Assembly: GCA_035288045.1 (NCBI GenBank) | Contig: DATEBA010000034.1 | Span: 1-41,402, forward strand | Length of the DNA: 41,402 nucleotides | Origin: DATEBA01 sp035288045 | GTDB lineage: Bacteria > Actinomycetota > UBA4738 > HRBIN12 | Direction: 5' to 3' | Shown: positions 8,687 to 16,569 of the stretch, piece after piece | Position numbering within the stretch: position 1 is the first letter of the stretch | Layout: each line of letters begins with the position of its first letter | Translations under genes and position numbers: made by a program | Notes under the pieces: generated by a model | What the model saw: only the letters and a program-made list of their open reading frames with translations | The model's database searches: none | Told to the model about the DNA's origin: nothing

Positions 8687-10624
8687 CTAGCCGTTCACAG
8701 GGGCTCCGCACAGGTCAGCCGGCGGCGCGTCGTGCGGTTCCGCGTCCCAGTCGACGTCGAACTGGGGGACCAGCTCGCGCCCGCTTATCTCGTAGAGGAT
8801 GCCGCTCTCGAAGAATGTACCGTCGTCTCGCGGATTGCCCGTCCAGGCGCGGAGCATCGCGACGTCGTCCGACAGGACGCAGTCGACCCCGTAGATCGTG
8901 CCGTCTGCAGAAGCGCCCCACTCGAACGTCGCCGGTCCCGCCGCGACGCCGACGCAGGTGTCCCCCTCGCAGGACTCGTTGTCCGGGATCTCGAATCGTT
9001 CGAGCCCGCCGCCGTCGAAGCGGTAGAGCTGCAACGCCACGCGTGTGCCGGAGCTCCGCACGGCGACCGCGAGCTCCGACGCGCCGTCGGCGTCGATGTC
9101 CGGGGCCGCGAACACCCGGCACCGCTCGTCCTCGCAAGCTCCAGGCTCTTGGATGAACGCGACGTTGTAACCCGCGAGCTCGACGGTCAGGTCGAAGTTC
9201 TCCGGGTCGGGCTCGGCTCCGCGGCACTGTTCGTCGGGCGGTTGGGTGGTGTCCCACGTGCCGCCTGGGAGGAAGCCGCCGTAGGCCGCGTCGAGGACGC
9301 CGTCGCCGTCGAAGTCGCCGGCGACGACCGACCGGAAGCACCCGATCTCGAGCAGTCCCACCTCGGGCGAGGCCTCGACCGGCTGGGTTTCCTGGGGTTC
9401 GGGCGAGGGTTCCTGGGTCGGCTCCACCGGTGGCTCGGTCGTCTCGATCGCGACAGGCTCGGGTTCGATCGGCACTGGCTGCCACGAGACGCCGTTGGGG
9501 CAATCGCTCGACGTCCGGCTCTGGAAGATCGAGCGCGCGCTGTCCCGTTCCACATCTATCAGGTACAGGTGGCACTTCGAGAAGCTGTCGGGGTCGTCGA
9601 TCTGGCTCACCGCCAAGATCTTGGTTCCGTCGGGCGACCAGGACGGAGAATAACGGTCGGAGCCAGGTGCCACGACGTGACGGTGGGTTCCGTCCACGTT
9701 CATGACTTCCACCTGCTGCTCCCAATCGGACCCTGGGGCCGAGGTGTCGAACGCTATGCGGGAGCCGTCCGGAGACCATGCGGGGTTCCACGACTGGCCG
9801 TCGCTCGTCAGCTGCACCTCGTCCGTGCCGTCGGCCTTGGCGACATACAGGTCGGACGAGAACCGTGCTTTCTCACCCTCATCGGAGAGGCGCACGGTCC
9901 TGCTGAACACGATCTCGGCGCCGTCCGGCGACCAATCGAAGGCGGCACCCTCGCCGCCGTCGACGATCTGGCGGGCATAGCTGCCGTCGGCGTTCATCAC
10001 CCAGATCGACTGATCCAGGCGGGAGTAAGGCACGCCTGCCTCGGGCGGAGGGTCCTTCAGGATCGCCTCCTCCAGTACGAACCCGATGCGCTCGCCATCG
10101 GGCGACCATCTCACCTGCTCGATGTTGAAGATGTCGGAGTCGCTCGGGGCCCAGACCAGCCGCTGGTTCGAGCCGTCCGCGTCCATGACCCATATCCCTG
10201 TCTCTCGCTGCTGCCAGCGGACGAACGCGATCCGCGAGCCGTCGGGCGAGTGGTCCGGGTACAGCTCCTCCGAGTCGTCGGGTGTGAGCGGCATGGCATC
10301 CGACCCGTCGGGGCGGATCGTGTAGAGGCTCCACTGCTTCTCGTGCTCCTCCATGTAGAGCGAGAACAGGATCTTGTCGCCGTTCGCGTAGGAGCCGAGC
10401 GGCGAGCCCGGCGTCACGTCGCGCACGCCCGCCGTGAAAGTCGCGTACAGCCCCCATGCGCCGACGAGCGTTCCCACGACGACGGCGACCGACAGGAACG
10501 CGCGCTGCGCGCGGCGCGCTGCCAGGCGCCGCCACTTGCGTCGCCCGACGTCTTCGAGCCCCGGCGGGTCGGCGGGTTCGGCGAGCCGCTCGAGCTCCTC
10601 GCGGATCCGTTCGTCAAACCCCAC
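8687..10624 (-). CDS. Membrane-anchored WD40/TolB-like propeller with FG-GAP-like repeats, partner of sigma factor (copy 2)
   Basis: The protein (645 aa) starts at GTG 10624 and overlaps the upstream sigma gene by 11 bp. The N-terminal cytoplasmic part (FDERIREELERLAEPADP) matches that of the first copy (LEERLRKELDRSIVPTDP) in spacing and charge. One membrane helix lies at about 41-63. Repeats such as HSPDGSRIAFVR, RWSPDGERIGFV, DWSPDGAEIVFS, AWSPDGSRIAFD and SWSPDGTKILAV form a probable PD40-type propeller, with recurrent WVMDADGS or VMNVDGT strands. A linker rich in Pro, Glu and Thr (about 395-420) precedes DFDGDG (about 433) and DIDADG (about 506). It ends 97 bases before sigma copy 1, so the two cassettes may be co-transcribed. 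The function is unknown; a sensory anti-sigma role is inferred. Confidence 0.8.
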   Translation of the reverse strand: MGFDERIREELERLAEPADPPGLEDVGRRKWRRLAARRAQRAFLSVAVVVGTLVGAWGLYATFTAGVRDVTPGSPLGSYANGDKILFSLYMEEHEKQWSLYTIRPDGSDAMPLTPDDSEELYPDHSPDGSRIAFVRWQQRETGIWVMDADGSNQRLVWAPSDSDIFNIEQVRWSPDGERIGFVLEEAILKDPPPEAGVPYSRLDQSIWVMNADGSYARQIVDGGEGAAFDWSPDGAEIVFSRTVRLSDEGEKARFSSDLYVAKADGTDEVQLTSDGQSWNPAWSPDGSRIAFDTSAPGSDWEQQVEVMNVDGTHRHVVAPGSDRYSPSWSPDGTKILAVSQIDDPDSFSKCHLYLIDVERDSARSIFQSRTSSDCPNGVSWQPVPIEPEPVAIETTEPPVEPTQEPSPEPQETQPVEASPEVGLLEIGCFRSVVAGDFDGDGVLDAAYGGFLPGGTWDTTQPPDEQCRGAEPDPENFDLTVELAGYNVAFIQEPGACEDERCRVFAAPDIDADGASELAVAVRSSGTRVALQLYRFDGGGLERFEIPDNESCEGDTCVGVAAGPATFEWGASADGTIYGVDCVLSDDVAMLRAWTGNPRDDGTFFESGILYEISGRELVPQFDVDWDAEPHDAPPADLCGAPVNG

Positions 10625-11153
10625 GGTCGTTCGCCTCCTCGAGCTCCCGCTCGCCGAGCGCCTCGGCGAGGGCCCGCCGCGCGCGGTGGAGCGAGACCTT
10701 GACGGTCCCCTCAGCCACGCCGAGCGTCGCGGCGATCTCGGCGACGTCCATCCCGAGGTAGTACCGGAGCACCGTCACCTCGCGCTGGCGCCGGGGAAGC
10801 TCCGCCAGGGAGCTACGGACGTCCACACGAACGCCGGCGGCGCCGACCTCGTCGGCGGGCACCACGGTGGCCGCGATCCGCTCGCGCGCCCGGGCCTCCG
10901 CACGCATCCTCCGGAACCTGCTCCTCGAGAGGTTCATCGCGACCCCCGTCACCCACGCGGGAAGCGAGTCGATCCGCTCGCCACGCTCCGAGCGCTCCCA
11001 CGCGCGGGCGAGCGCTTCCTGGACGGCGTCCTCTGCCGCCGGGCGGCTCCCGGCGACCATCGCGACTCCGGCCACGAGGCGCGGGTAGTCGTTCCCAAGG
11101 AACTCTCGGATCGTCGCCTCGTCCAGCGGGCCTCCCGCCTGTTCCGTGGACAT
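10614..11153 (-). CDS. ECF-type RNA polymerase sigma factor (copy 2)
   Basis: The protein is 179 aa from the ATG at 11153. Region 2 includes IREFLGNDYPRLVAG and AAEDAVQEALARAWERSERG. Region 4 includes SLAELPRRQREVTVLRYYLGMD with the helix-turn-helix IAATLGVAEGTVKVSLHRARR. It is closely similar to sigma copy 1 over its whole length, so the cassettes arose by duplication. An in-frame CTG at 11126, preceded by GGGAGG with 4 bases between, aligns with the CTG start of copy 1 and could be an alternative start. Longer upstream frames run into hrcA on the other strand and lack homology. The intergenic region shared with hrcA contains the CIRCE element. Confidence 0.85.
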   Translation of the reverse strand: MSTEQAGGPLDEATIREFLGNDYPRLVAGVAMVAGSRPAAEDAVQEALARAWERSERGERIDSLPAWVTGVAMNLSRSRFRRMRAEARARERIAATVVPADEVGAAGVRVDVRSSLAELPRRQREVTVLRYYLGMDVAEIAATLGVAEGTVKVSLHRARRALAEALGERELEEANDRGV

Positions 11154-11175
11154 GACGCCGCAAGCGTCCCACGGG

Positions 11176-11205
11176 TTGACCTGAACGAGGGAAACGCCGA
11201 TAGGT
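11176..11205 (+). promoter_or_regulatory. Candidate hrcA promoter (-35 TTGACC, -10 ATAGGT)
   Basis: TTGACC at 11176-11181 is followed after 18 bases by ATAGGT (11200-11205). This would place the transcription start at the CIRCE element just downstream, a usual geometry for HrcA repression. The -10 match is moderate. Confidence 0.4.
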
Positions 11206-11209
11206 GCTG

Positions 11210-11236
11210 TTAGCAGTCGATCCGTACGAGTGCTAA
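11210..11236 (+). promoter_or_regulatory. CIRCE operator (HrcA binding site)
   Basis: The sequence reads TTAGCAGTC, nine bases, GAGTGCTAA. The CIRCE consensus is TTAGCACTC-N9-GAGTGCTAA, so there is one mismatch (G for C at position 7 of the left arm). It lies 10 bases before the hrcA ATG and in the divergent region upstream of sigma copy 2. It should mediate HrcA autorepression of hrcA-dnaJ. Confidence 0.92.
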
Positions 11237-11246
11237 ACATAGGGAG

Positions 11247-12290
11247 ATGACCGAACCTGCCGAGCTCGGACCTCGCAAGGCCGCCATCCTGCGTGCCGTG
11301 GTGGAGGAGTACGTGCGCAGCGGCGAGCCGGTCGGCAGCGAGACCATCGCGGAAGGCTCGAACCTCGGCGTTTCGTCCGCGACGATCCGCAACGAGATGG
11401 CCGCGCTCGAGGAGCTCGGATACCTCAGCCATCCTCACACCTCCGCAGGCCGGGTGCCGACCGACCTCGGATACCGCTGCTACGTAGATACCCTCCCGCA
11501 GGGGCTACGGCTGCGCGACGCGCAGCGCCGCGCGATCAGCGGCTTCTTTGCCGAGACGATGCTCGACCTAGAGGAGGTCCTGAGGGGCACCACGCAGCTT
11601 CTCTCTCGCCTCACGCAGTACGCGGGCGTTGCCGTGCCGCCCCGCCTCACGGACGAGACGGTCGTTCGGGTCGAGGTGATCGATCTGGGCCCTACGCTTC
11701 TGGTGCTGGTCGTCGGCCAGCACGGTGCCGTCGAGAAGCAGGCGATCGACCGTCCCGCCGATCTGACGGGCGAGACGCTCGAGGGCGTGGGCCGCAGGCT
11801 CGACACGCTGCGCGGGCTGACGCTTCCGGAGGCGCAGGCACGCGCGCTCCGGCTCGCGGGGGAGACCCCCGGAACGGAACGAGAGGTCCTCATCGCCGTC
11901 GCGGAGGCCCTGGGCGACATGCAGGCCATGCCGCGAGGCACGCACGTGCTGATCGGCGGGGTCTCCAATCTCGCGAGCGAAGCCGCGCACTGGCGCCGCG
12001 AGACGATGCGCCACATGATCGAGGCTCTCGAGCGGGAATCCGAGATGCTCATGCTGCTTCAGGACGTGAGCGGACCGCAGGAGGACATGTCCGTGACGAT
12101 CGGGACCGAGCACCCGAGCACCGGGGAGTGGGACGCGTCGGTCGTCGCCGCGCCCTTCCGATCGGGTGACCAGGCGCTCGGCACGATCGGCGTCGTCGGT
12201 CCCACCCGCATGGACTACGTGAGCGTGATGGCCTCCGTGCGAGCCGTCGCCAAGCGCCTCTCGGAACTGGCCACCGAGCTCGGCGCCTAG
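11247..12290 (+). CDS. hrcA: Heat-inducible transcription repressor HrcA
   Basis: The protein (347 aa) represses heat-shock genes by binding CIRCE. It has the N-terminal winged helix with VEEYVRSGEPVGSETIAE, SSATIRNEMAALEELGYLSHPHTSAGRVPTDLGYR, an HrcA hallmark, followed by the GAF-like and dimerisation domain and the C-terminal IGVVGPTRMDYVSVM. Length fits the family. AGGGAG immediately abuts the ATG, closer than an optimal ribosome site. dnaJ follows after 4 bases. grpE and dnaK are not next to it, so this is the hrcA-dnaJ arrangement seen in many actinobacteria rather than the full dnaK operon. Confidence 0.96.
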   Translation: MTEPAELGPRKAAILRAVVEEYVRSGEPVGSETIAEGSNLGVSSATIRNEMAALEELGYLSHPHTSAGRVPTDLGYRCYVDTLPQGLRLRDAQRRAISGFFAETMLDLEEVLRGTTQLLSRLTQYAGVAVPPRLTDETVVRVEVIDLGPTLLVLVVGQHGAVEKQAIDRPADLTGETLEGVGRRLDTLRGLTLPEAQARALRLAGETPGTEREVLIAVAEALGDMQAMPRGTHVLIGGVSNLASEAAHWRRETMRHMIEALERESEMLMLLQDVSGPQEDMSVTIGTEHPSTGEWDASVVAAPFRSGDQALGTIGVVGPTRMDYVSVMASVRAVAKRLSELATELGA

Positions 12291-12294
12291 CGGG

Positions 12295-13404
12295 ATGGCA
12301 CGAGCCCGCGACCCTCGTGATCTGTACGAGATCCTCGGGGTCCACCACGACGCGACCCAGGACGAGATCAAGAGGGCCTATCGACGCCTCGCGCGTCAGC
12401 TGCACCCCGACGTGAACAGTTCCGAGGAGGCCGAGCGGCGTTTTAAGGAGGTGACCGGCGCCTACGAGATCCTCTCCGACTCCGGCAGGCGCCGGCAGTA
12501 CGACGCGTACGGCCAGGGCGGTCCGATGGGCGCGCCCTTCGCCGACATCCAGGAGATCTTCGACATGTTCTTCGGCGGAAGCCCGTTCGGCACTACGTTC
12601 GGCACGCGAACCCGCACGCGCGGCGTCCGCCGGAGCAGAGCGCGCCGCGGCGAGGACCTGTTCGCAACCGTCGCGCTCACGTTCGAGGAGGCGGCTTTCG
12701 GAGCACGGCGGGAGCTCAAGATAGAGAAGCTCGAAGCGTGCGGGACCTGCGGCGGCGAAGGAGCCGCACCGGGGACCGGGCCCTCACGGTGCCGCACGTG
12801 CGGCGGTTCGGGTCAGGTCCAGCAGGTCCGCGACAGCATCTTCGGCACCGTCATGACCTCGATGCCGTGCACGATATGCGGGGGGAGCGGCGAGGAGCTC
12901 CGCTCGCCGTGCCAGACGTGTCGCGGCACAGGGCAGGTATCCGCGACGCGGACCTCCCCCGCCGATCTCCCACCGGGGGTCTCCGACGGGCTCGAGCTCC
13001 GGATCGCCGGCGCCGGCCACGCGGGGCGGGCCGGCGGGCCGCCGGGAGACCTTTTCCTGCGGCTACAGGTCGAGCCACATCCGGTCTTCGAGCGCCGGGG
13101 TCAGGACCTGTTCGCCGTTCTCGAGGTGCCAATGGTTCAGGCCGCGCTCGGGACCGAGATCGAGATCGAGACCCTGGACGGCACCGAGCGTGTCGAGATC
13201 GAGCCCGGGACCCGGAGCGGCACGACGCTTCGCCTGAGAGGAAAGGGCGTCCCGAACCTCAATCGCCGCGGCCGGGGCGACCTGTTCCTATCGATAGACG
13301 TCGACATCCTGAGCGGTCTCAAGCGCGACGAGCGCGAGCTGCTTCAGCAGCTGGCGGAGCTCCGCAACGAGCGCGGGCCTCGTCTCCGCCGCCCCGAGGG
13401 CTGA
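12295..13404 (+). CDS. dnaJ: Molecular chaperone DnaJ
   Basis: This co-chaperone (369 aa) stimulates DnaK ATPase activity. It has the J domain with DLYEILGVHHDATQDEIK and the essential HPD (QLHPDVN), and a Gly-rich linker containing MFFGGSPFG. Four CXXCXGXG zinc repeats are visible: CGTCGGEG, CRTCGGSG, CTICGGSG and CQTCRGTG. The C-terminal substrate-binding domain ends at the stop. It lies 4 bases after hrcA and shares the CIRCE-controlled transcript. The N-terminus begins directly at the J domain from the ATG at 12295. Confidence 0.96.
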   Translation: MARARDPRDLYEILGVHHDATQDEIKRAYRRLARQLHPDVNSSEEAERRFKEVTGAYEILSDSGRRRQYDAYGQGGPMGAPFADIQEIFDMFFGGSPFGTTFGTRTRTRGVRRSRARRGEDLFATVALTFEEAAFGARRELKIEKLEACGTCGGEGAAPGTGPSRCRTCGGSGQVQQVRDSIFGTVMTSMPCTICGGSGEELRSPCQTCRGTGQVSATRTSPADLPPGVSDGLELRIAGAGHAGRAGGPPGDLFLRLQVEPHPVFERRGQDLFAVLEVPMVQAALGTEIEIETLDGTERVEIEPGTRSGTTLRLRGKGVPNLNRRGRGDLFLSIDVDILSGLKRDERELLQQLAELRNERGPRLRRPEG

Positions 13405-13406
13405 GG

Positions 13407-13412
13407 TAGAGT
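13407..13412 (+). promoter_or_regulatory. Putative -10 element of the HIT gene (leaderless)
   Basis: TAGAGT lies seven bases before the ATG at 13420, inside the 15-base gap after dnaJ. There is no clear -35 and no ribosome site between hexamer and start. Confidence 0.45.
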
Positions 13413-13419
13413 CCGGCGC

Positions 13420-13767
13420 ATGGACACCGACTGCCTGTTCTGCAAGATCGCCGCGCGAGAGATCCCCGCGGAGATCGTCCACGAGACCGAGACCGTCGTC
13501 GCTTTCCGCGACGTCAACCCGCAGGCGCCGACGCACATCCTTCTGATACCGAAGGAGCACATCGCCGGGATCGACGCGATCGAGGATCTCCACGCCGACA
13601 TGCTCGCGGACGTGTTCCAGGCAGCCTCGCACCTGGCGAAGGCCGACGGTGTGCACGAGTCGGGGTGGCGCGTGGTGTCGAACGTCGGCCCCGACGCCGG
13701 CCAGAGCGTGTTCCACCTGCATTTCCACGTGCTGGGCGGGCGCTCGATGGCCTGGCCGCCCGGGTAG
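13420..13767 (+). CDS. HIT-family nucleotide hydrolase
   Basis: This 115-aa protein is of the Hint/PKCI type that hydrolyses purine nucleoside phosphoramidates or related nucleotides. It opens with DCLFCKIAAREIPA, where paired cysteines often hold zinc, and carries the histidine triad in SVFHLHFHVLGGR (HxHxH). Length matches single-domain Hint proteins. It lies 15 bases after dnaJ and before phoH, a context seen in many bacteria. The physiological substrate is not evident. Confidence 0.93.
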   Translation: MDTDCLFCKIAAREIPAEIVHETETVVAFRDVNPQAPTHILLIPKEHIAGIDAIEDLHADMLADVFQAASHLAKADGVHESGWRVVSNVGPDAGQSVFHLHFHVLGGRSMAWPPG

Positions 13768-13777
13768 CGCTCAAGTC

Positions 13778-13806
13778 TTGGGCCGGATCGTGCCGAGGGG
13801 TAGAAT
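13778..13806 (+). promoter_or_regulatory. Candidate promoter of the phoH-ybeY-corC-cdd-era operon
   Basis: TTGGGC (13778-13783) and TAGAAT (13801-13806) are separated by 17 bases. This is the best two-part sigma-70-type promoter in the window. It lies 24 bases before the phoH GTG at 13831. Confidence 0.6.
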
Positions 13807-13830
13807 CGGACCGGCTGACGGGTCGTCGGC

Positions 13831-14862
13831 GTGACGGCCCCCCACGCACAGGAGGGAAGCGGGGGAGACCCCAGAGAACCGCGCTTGGCGAGACCCACGA
13901 CCCAAGTGAAGATCCTCGTGCCGGGCAGCCAGCCGATGGTCGCCCTCCTGGGACAGCGGGATTCGTTCCTGAAGCTCGTGGAGGCGGCCTTCGACTCCCA
14001 GATACTGGTTCGCGGTAACGAGATCACCATAACCGGTCCCCCCGAGGAGGCCGAGAAGGTCGGCATGCTCTTCGAGGAGATGCTCGCCCTCATCGATGGG
14101 GGGCACGAGCTCACCGCCGACTCCGTCGGTCACACGATCGAGCTGATCAAGGAAGATGCGGCCAAGCCGACCGACGTGCTCGGCGACGTGCTCCTGACCA
14201 ACCGCGGCCGGTCCATCGCGCCCAAGACGCTCGGGCAGAAGAAGTACGTCGACGCGATCCGGCGGACGACCGTCACGTTCGCGATCGGTCCGGCCGGCAC
14301 CGGCAAGACCTACCTCGCCGTGGCGAACGCGGTCCGGGCGCTGCAGGAGAAGGAGGTCTCGCGTCTCATCCTCACGCGTCCGGCCGTCGAGGCGGGGGAG
14401 CGGCTTGGTTTCCTTCCCGGAACGCTGTACGAGAAGATCGACCCCTACATGAAGCCGCTCTACGACGCGCTCTTCGAGATGATGGGTGCCGACATGCTGC
14501 CTCGCCTGATGGAGCGCGGAACCGTCGAAGTCGCGCCGCTCGCGTACATGCGCGGCCGTACGCTGAACGACTCGTTCATCATCCTCGACGAGGCGCAGAA
14601 CACCACTCCGGAGCAGATGAAGATGTTCCTCACTCGCATCGGGTTCGGCTCGAAGGCGGTCGTGAACGGTGACGTGACGCAAGTTGACCTGCCCTCCGGC
14701 CAGCGCTCCGGTCTGATCGTCGTGGAGGAGATCCTCGAGGGCATCGACGGCATCGAGTTCTGCCACCTTGGCGCGCGCGACGTGGTCCGCCACAAGATCG
14801 TGCAGGACATCGTGGAGGCATACCGGGTCTACGGCGAGCGCCGGGCGAAAGCCGGTGAGTGA
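13831..14862 (+). CDS. phoH: PhoH-family ATPase (YbeZ-like)
   Basis: The protein (343 aa, GTG start) is a predicted nucleotide-binding protein, often linked to rRNA maturation together with YbeY. The N-terminal KH-like part (about 25-100) is followed by the PhoH domain with Walker A GPAGTGKT (about residues 152-159) and Walker B FIILDEAQN. GDVTQVDLP and SGL are typical of PhoH sensor regions. The 3' end overlaps the ybeY GTG by 8 bp, and this phoH-ybeY pairing is widely conserved. The first about 20 residues are poorly conserved, so a slightly later start cannot be excluded. Confidence 0.94.
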   Translation: MTAPHAQEGSGGDPREPRLARPTTQVKILVPGSQPMVALLGQRDSFLKLVEAAFDSQILVRGNEITITGPPEEAEKVGMLFEEMLALIDGGHELTADSVGHTIELIKEDAAKPTDVLGDVLLTNRGRSIAPKTLGQKKYVDAIRRTTVTFAIGPAGTGKTYLAVANAVRALQEKEVSRLILTRPAVEAGERLGFLPGTLYEKIDPYMKPLYDALFEMMGADMLPRLMERGTVEVAPLAYMRGRTLNDSFIILDEAQNTTPEQMKMFLTRIGFGSKAVVNGDVTQVDLPSGQRSGLIVVEEILEGIDGIEFCHLGARDVVRHKIVQDIVEAYRVYGERRAKAGE

Positions 14863-15301
14863 ACCCCCGGATCCCATGGACGACCCCAACCATCCCCGGG
14901 TGCTGGTCTCCAACCGGCAGGAGCTGCCGGTCGACGAGGAGGTCCTCGCCGCGCTCGCCGGCGAGTGCTTGAGGGGAGAGGGCCAGGCGAGGGCTGAGCT
15001 TTCGGTCTCGTTTGTGACCGAGGAGGAGATGGCCGAGCTCCACATGCGGTTCACGGGGGAGGATGGACCGACCGACGTACTCTCCTTCCCCCTGGACGGC
15101 GAGGACGAGGGCCTGCGGGTGCTGGGGGACGTGGTCGTCTGCCCGGCGGTTGCCGCGCGGCAGGGCGAGCTCGCGTCGGAGCTCCGGCTCCTGCTCGTGC
15201 ACGGGATCCTCCACCTGCTCGGCCACGATCACGAGGACGACTCCGACCGGGACGAGATGTGGACACGGCAGGAGTTCTACACAGGGGTGCGGGTACCGTG
15301 A
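14855..15301 (+). CDS. ybeY: Endoribonuclease YbeY
   Basis: This zinc-dependent RNase (148 aa from GTG 14855) is required for 16S rRNA 3' maturation and ribosome quality control. The metal motif HGILHLLGHDHED follows the family signature HGxLHLxGYDH with three histidines. Earlier, GPTDVLSFPLD and LGDVVVCP are conserved. The GTG overlaps the end of phoH; an ATG at 14876 (seven codons later) is an alternative start. A longer frame upstream lies inside phoH and was not used. The stop overlaps the start of the corC-like gene (GTGA). Confidence 0.94.
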   Translation: MSEPPDPMDDPNHPRVLVSNRQELPVDEEVLAALAGECLRGEGQARAELSVSFVTEEEMAELHMRFTGEDGPTDVLSFPLDGEDEGLRVLGDVVVCPAVAARQGELASELRLLLVHGILHLLGHDHEDDSDRDEMWTRQEFYTGVRVP

Positions 15302-16569
15302 TCTGGCTCTGGGGGCTAGTCGGTGCACTCGTGCTGCTCGGCTCCGTGCTCGCTGTCGCGGAGGCAGCGCTCACACGCATGAGCCGCGTGCGTGCGCTCG
15401 GGCTGCTCGAGGAGGGGAGGCGCAACGCGGCGATCCTCGAGCACATCGAGTCGGACCCGGCTCGCTACCTGAACTCGATCTACCTGGCCGTTATGTTCGT
15501 GCAGAACGGATCGGCGACCCTGGTCGCGATCCTCGCGGAGCGGATCTTCGACAGCGTCGGCGTCGCGCTTCTTTCTGCTGGGTTCACGATCCTCTACTTC
15601 GTGATCGTCGAGGCGATGTCCAAGACCTTCGGCATCCTCCAGAGCGACCGCGCGGCGCTCTGGCTCGCGCCGGTGGTGTGGGGGCTCGGTCGGTCGCTCG
15701 CCGCGCCGACGCGACTGCTCATCACGGTCGCCAACGTGCTGCTTCCCGGCAAGGGGCTGAAGCAGGGCCCGTTCGTGTCCGAGGAGGAGATCCGGTCGAT
15801 GGCCGAGGTCGGGCACGAGGAGGGCGTGATCGAGAAGGACGAGAAGGAGCTGATCCACTCGGTCTTCGAGTTCGGCGACACGATCGTGCGCGAGGTGATG
15901 GTGCCGCGGCCGGACGTGGTCGCCGTGGAGGACGACCGCGCGCTCCGCGACGTAGAGGCGCTCGTGCTCCGCCACGGGTTCTCGCGGATACCGGTGATCC
16001 ACGACGACTTGGACGAGACGATCGGGCTCGTGTACGCGAAGGACGTCTTGAAGGCCATCCACCAGGGGCGCCAGGACATGCCCCTCCGCGATGTCGTTCG
16101 GCCGGCTCACTACGTGCCCGAGTCGAAGAAGGTCTCCGAGCTGCTGAAGGAGATGCAGCGGCAGAAGTTCCACATCGCGATGGTCACCGACGAGTATGGC
16201 TCCGTGTCCGGGCTCGTCACGCTCGAGGACCTGTTGGAGGAGCTCGTCGGGGAGATCGCGGACGAGTACGACCGCGAGGAGCCGACGATGGAGCCGGTCC
16301 AGGACGGCATCTTCCGCGTCTCGGGCAAGGTGCCGATCGACGACGTCGAGGAGCTCCTCGAGGTGGAGCTGCCGCACGAGGAGTGGGACACGGTCGGCGG
16401 CCTGGTGCTCGGGCTTCTGGGCGCGATCCCGGCGGAGGGTCAGGAGGTCCGCTTCGGCGACATCGTGTTCACAGCCGAGCGCGTCCAGGGGCGGCGGATC
16501 GCGAAGATCCTGATCACCAGGCTCGAACCCGAGGAAGAGACCGAGCCCGCCGCCGACGAGGTCCGGTGA
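15298..16569 (+). CDS. CorC/HlyC-family membrane protein with DUF21 and CBS domains
   Basis: The protein (423 aa, GTG at 15298) belongs to the CNNM/CorC family associated with magnesium or other cation transport and formerly called hemolysins. In order: membrane DUF21 domain (about 1-170), two CBS domains (REVMVPRPDVVAVE at about 200, then VPESKKVSELLKEM and TDEYGSVSGLVTLEDLLEELVGEI), and the C-terminal transporter-associated CorC_HlyC domain (VPIDDVEELLEVELP). The start overlaps ybeY (GTGA) and the end overlaps cdd (GTGA). The conserved order ybeY-corC-cdd-era supports co-expression, not a shared biochemical role. Confidence 0.92.
   Translation: MIWLWGLVGALVLLGSVLAVAEAALTRMSRVRALGLLEEGRRNAAILEHIESDPARYLNSIYLAVMFVQNGSATLVAILAERIFDSVGVALLSAGFTILYFVIVEAMSKTFGILQSDRAALWLAPVVWGLGRSLAAPTRLLITVANVLLPGKGLKQGPFVSEEEIRSMAEVGHEEGVIEKDEKELIHSVFEFGDTIVREVMVPRPDVVAVEDDRALRDVEALVLRHGFSRIPVIHDDLDETIGLVYAKDVLKAIHQGRQDMPLRDVVRPAHYVPESKKVSELLKEMQRQKFHIAMVTDEYGSVSGLVTLEDLLEELVGEIADEYDREEPTMEPVQDGIFRVSGKVPIDDVEELLEVELPHEEWDTVGGLVLGLLGAIPAEGQEVRFGDIVFTAERVQGRRIAKILITRLEPEEETEPAADEVR

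Noticed and set aside
7000..10400. DNA repeats in the propeller genes as a CRISPR or satellite array
   Set aside because: The repeats stay in frame and encode the WSPDG-type blades; there are no unique spacers of constant length.
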